Part shown: positions 32,802-35,368 of the stretch, piece by piece | Numbering within the stretch: the first letter of the stretch is position 1 | Layout of the letters: every line of letters begins with the position of its first letter | Assembly (NCBI GenBank): GCA_964593555.1 | Contig: CAZQIC010000037.1 | Location: forward strand, 1 to 35,368 | Direction: 5' to 3' | Length of the DNA stretch: 35,368 nt | Origin: CAZQIC01 sp964593555 | GTDB taxonomy: Bacteria; Bacteroidota; Bacteroidia; JAFLBG01 | The notes under the pieces: generated by a model | The model's database searches: none | What the model was told of the DNA's origin: nothing | Seen by the model: the letters and a program-made list of their open reading frames with translations, nothing else | Made by a program: the position numbers and the translations under genes

Positions 32802-35342
32802 TTATTCATCTTTAGGCTCTTCTTTTTTATTCTTCTTAGTTTTTGCTTTTACACCTTTAATCTTCACTTCCTGCTTTTCTTTATTCAATTCAATTTCAAT
32901 TGAATCTCCTTCAGTAAGGTTAGACATTAAGATCTCTTCAGCTAGAGGATCTTCAATCAATTTCTGGATCGCACGTTTCAACGGACGGGCTCCAAACTGA
33001 GAATCAAAACCTTTATCGGCAATAAAATCTTTTGCCGCATCGGTGATCTTAACTGTGTAACCAAGATCGTTGATACGTTGATACAAGCTTTGCAATTCAA
33101 CATCAATAATTTTACGGATGTCTTCGTTGCTAAGGTTGTTGAATATAATTACATCATCTATACGATTCAGGAACTCAGGAGCAAATGCTTTTTTCAATGC
33201 ATTCTCAATTACACCTTTCGCGTTTTCATCGGCAGAGTCTTTTTTAGCAGTAGTGCTGAATCCGACACCTTGTCCAAAATCTTTTAACTGGCGTGAGCCA
33301 ATGTTAGAAGTCATAATGATCACTGTATTTTTGAAGTCAACTTTTCTTCCCAAGCTGTCTGTTAACTGTCCATCATCCAATACCTGTAACAACAAGTTAA
33401 ACACATCCGGATGTGCTTTCTCTATCTCATCTAATAATACAACAGAGTAGGGGCGACGTCTTACTTTTTCTGTAAGCTGTCCTCCTTCTTCATAACCCAC
33501 ATATCCCGGAGGCGCTCCAACAAGACGAGACACAGCAAATTTTTCCATGTACTCACTCATGTCAATTCTCACCAATGCATCATCGTTATCAAACATATAA
33601 CGTGAAAGTAATTTCGCTAACTGCGTTTTACCAACACCTGTTGGTCCAAGGAAAACAAATGAACCTATTGGTTTGTTCGGATCTTTTAATCCGGCACGGT
33701 TACGTTGTATAGCCTTAACAATTTTCTTGATCGCTTCATCCTGGCCAATAACTTTTCCTCTAAGGTCCTCGAACATGGATAACAACCTGTTGCCTTCATT
33801 TTGCGCAACACGCTGAACAGGAACACCTGTCATCATCGCAACAACTTCAGCAACGTTATCTTCGCTTACTGTTTCGCGGTGAGTTTTAGTTTCCTCTTCC
33901 CATTGTTTCTTCGCAGCTTCCAATTGTTCTAATAACTGACGCTCTGTATCTCTAAGTTTAGCAGCTTCTTCATATTTCTGGCTGCGTACAACTTTGTTTT
34001 TTTCTTCTTTAATGTCCTCTATCTTTTTCTCGATCTCCAATACATTTTTAGGAACATTAATGTTTTTAATGTGTACACGTGATCCGGATTCATCCAAAGC
34101 ATCAATAGCTTTATCCGGCAAATGACGATCAGTGATATACCTTGCAGTTAACGTAACACAAGCTTTTATCGCTTCATCAGTATAAGCAACACTGTGATGC
34201 TCTTCGTATTTAGATTTAATGTTATGCAATATCTGTATCGTCTCATCAACAGTAGTAGGCTCCACCATTACTTTCTGGAACCTTCTCTCTAATGCTCCGT
34301 CTTTCTCTATGTATTGACGATATTCATCAAGAGTTGTTGCACCAATACATTGTATCTCACCGCGTGCAAGAGCAGGTTTAAACATATTGGATGCATCCAG
34401 TGATCCTGAAGCGCCTCCAGCACCTATAATAGTATGTATCTCATCGATGAATAAAATAACATCTGGCGATTTTTCCAATTCGTTCATCACCGCTTTCATA
34501 CGCTCTTCAAATTGTCCGCGGTATTTTGTACCCGCTACTAATGAAGCGAGATCAAGCGTGATCACACGTTTACCAAACAATACCCTTGAAACTTTTTTCT
34601 GAATGATACGCAATGCAAGACCTTCTGCAATAGCAGATTTACCAACACCCGGTTCACCAATAAGAATAGGATTATTCTTTTTTCTACGGCTCAATATCTG
34701 CGATACGCGCTCAATTTCTTTTTCTCTTCCTACAATAGGATCAAGCTTTCCGTCTTCGGCAGCTTTGGTCAAATCTCTTCCGAAATTATCCAGTACAGGA
34801 GTTTTCGATTTAGCATCGGTACCTTTTTTAGCTCCGGCGCTAAAGCTTGCTGAATCGTCATCAGAATCATCATCAGTAGCACTGCCAGGGAATTCCGCTT
34901 TAGGGTCTATGTTCATCATTTCTAGTTCTTGTTTTACAAGATCGTAATCGATCCCAAATTTGTGTAATGATTTAGTTGCAACATTATCTTCATCTTTCAG
35001 AATAGAAAGCAGTAAATGTTCTGTTCCTATTACCTGGCTCTTAAAAAGTTTTGCCTCAAGGTATGTGATCTTCAATGCACGTTCAGCTTGTTTTATAAGC
35101 GGGATATTGCCCGAAGGATTTGTTTTTTTTGTAGTAACGGCTATTGATTGTTCAACAGCTTTACGCAATTCAACAAGGTTAACTTTTAAAAGTTTAAGCA
35201 GTTTTATTGCCATGCCTTCACCTTCTCTTATAATGCCAAGCAAAAGATGTTCGGTTCCAATATAGTCATGCCCCAATCGTAATGCCTCTTCACGGCTGAA
35301 TGTAATTACATCTTTTACCCTGGGTGAAAATTTAGCTTCCAT
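32802..35342 (-). CDS. clpC: ClpC-type AAA+ protease ATPase subunit
   Basis: Hexameric unfoldase feeding substrates to ClpP, full length at 846 residues. Order: Clp N-domain with two repeats (about 1-145; FSREEALRLGHDYIGTEHLL); an acidic Ser/Asp linker; AAA1 with Walker A GEPGVGKS near residue 229 and Walker B VILFIDEIHTI; a ClpC-type middle domain with a UVR-like QKYEEAAKLRDTERQLLEQL segment; AAA2 with GPTGVGKT near residue 565 and VVLLDEIEKAHPDVF; and the C-terminal D2-small domain ending in a Lys/Glu-rich tail (KTKKNKKEEPKDE). The ATG at 35342 is preceded by only 26 bp in the window, so the promoter is not visible. The ClpS encoded upstream in this window is a plausible adaptor. Its last 69 codons are duplicated at 31450-31658. 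Confidence 0.97.
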   Translation of the reverse strand: MEAKFSPRVKDVITFSREEALRLGHDYIGTEHLLLGIIREGEGMAIKLLKLLKVNLVELRKAVEQSIAVTTKKTNPSGNIPLIKQAERALKITYLEAKLFKSQVIGTEHLLLSILKDEDNVATKSLHKFGIDYDLVKQELEMMNIDPKAEFPGSATDDDSDDDSASFSAGAKKGTDAKSKTPVLDNFGRDLTKAAEDGKLDPIVGREKEIERVSQILSRRKKNNPILIGEPGVGKSAIAEGLALRIIQKKVSRVLFGKRVITLDLASLVAGTKYRGQFEERMKAVMNELEKSPDVILFIDEIHTIIGAGGASGSLDASNMFKPALARGEIQCIGATTLDEYRQYIEKDGALERRFQKVMVEPTTVDETIQILHNIKSKYEEHHSVAYTDEAIKACVTLTARYITDRHLPDKAIDALDESGSRVHIKNINVPKNVLEIEKKIEDIKEEKNKVVRSQKYEEAAKLRDTERQLLEQLEAAKKQWEEETKTHRETVSEDNVAEVVAMMTGVPVQRVAQNEGNRLLSMFEDLRGKVIGQDEAIKKIVKAIQRNRAGLKDPNKPIGSFVFLGPTGVGKTQLAKLLSRYMFDNDDALVRIDMSEYMEKFAVSRLVGAPPGYVGYEEGGQLTEKVRRRPYSVVLLDEIEKAHPDVFNLLLQVLDDGQLTDSLGRKVDFKNTVIIMTSNIGSRQLKDFGQGVGFSTTAKKDSADENAKGVIENALKKAFAPEFLNRIDDVIIFNNLSNEDIRKIIDVELQSLYQRINDLGYTVKITDAAKDFIADKGFDSQFGARPLKRAIQKLIEDPLAEEILMSNLTEGDSIEIELNKEKQEVKIKGVKAKTKKNKKEEPKDE

Positions 35343-35368
35343 AATAAAATATTTGCACTATTAATAAT

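Noticed and set aside
31393..33010. The 266-bp direct repeats as integrase attachment sites
   Set aside because: They are much longer than usual att cores and no integrase or recombinase gene is visible in the segment; kept only as a duplication.

Overview
The window is a 35.4 kb, low-GC chromosomal segment from a member of the Bacteroidota. The evidence is a secreted protein ending in a type IX secretion (T9SS type B, CHU_C / gliding-motility-associated) sorting domain, a DUF1599 protein next to a BT_3928-type DoxX protein, a FloA/NfeD pair, cdaA beside folP, Bacteroidota-type promoter boxes (TAnnTTTG, in one case with a -33 TTG), no obvious Shine-Dalgarno sites, and A/T-rich intergenic DNA full of short degenerate repeats. 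The genus cannot be resolved from this window. A run of 10 N (11553-11562) marks a scaffold gap, so the source is a draft or metagenomic assembly.

Layout. 154-2754: T9SS-exported cell-surface protein. 2779-7298 (minus strand): housekeeping genes cca, a small zinc-ribbon membrane protein, a GT9 glycosyltransferase-tsaC pair overlapping by one base, and dapD, separated by repeat-rich spacers. 7607-9269 (plus): ruvX-def-TPR lipoprotein. 9262-10917 (minus): folP-cdaA, the latter making c-di-AMP. 10962-20546 (plus): a long co-directional run of DUF1599 protein, DoxX/thioredoxin-like membrane protein, ABC permease, tpiA, prmA, a 1496-residue secreted protein of unknown function and plsY. 20667-26747: a giant, probably periplasmic protein built as TPR / PD40 propeller / regulatory-like domain / long helical and linker region / three SPOR domains. 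26786-29335: clpS, an M48 lipoprotein protease, nfeD and floA, an envelope and protein quality-control group. 29472-29545: tRNA-Arg(ACG).

From about 29340 to 32800, between floA/tRNA-Arg and clpC, the sequence changes character. It holds an interrupted partial tRNA-Arg copy, an orphan secreted protein, a fragment of an RHS/YD-repeat protein, three copies of a 47-50 bp palindromic repeat, a second truncated copy of the last 69 codons and terminator of clpC, a PIN-domain toxin-antitoxin pair with a good Bacteroidota promoter, and a 50 bp repeat present twice. clpC (32802-35342, minus) closes the window. The most interesting points are (i) the 266 bp direct duplication of the clpC 3' end enclosing the toxin-antitoxin pair and abutting a palindromic repeat, (ii) the 5' tRNA-Arg duplication carrying a 55 bp self-complementary insert between promoter and tRNA, and (iii) the giant SPOR protein, whose TPR-propeller-regulatory-domain front end resembles PorE of the T9SS but ends in SPOR rather than OmpA-type domains.

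All functional calls are from motif recognition by eye. No database search was possible.
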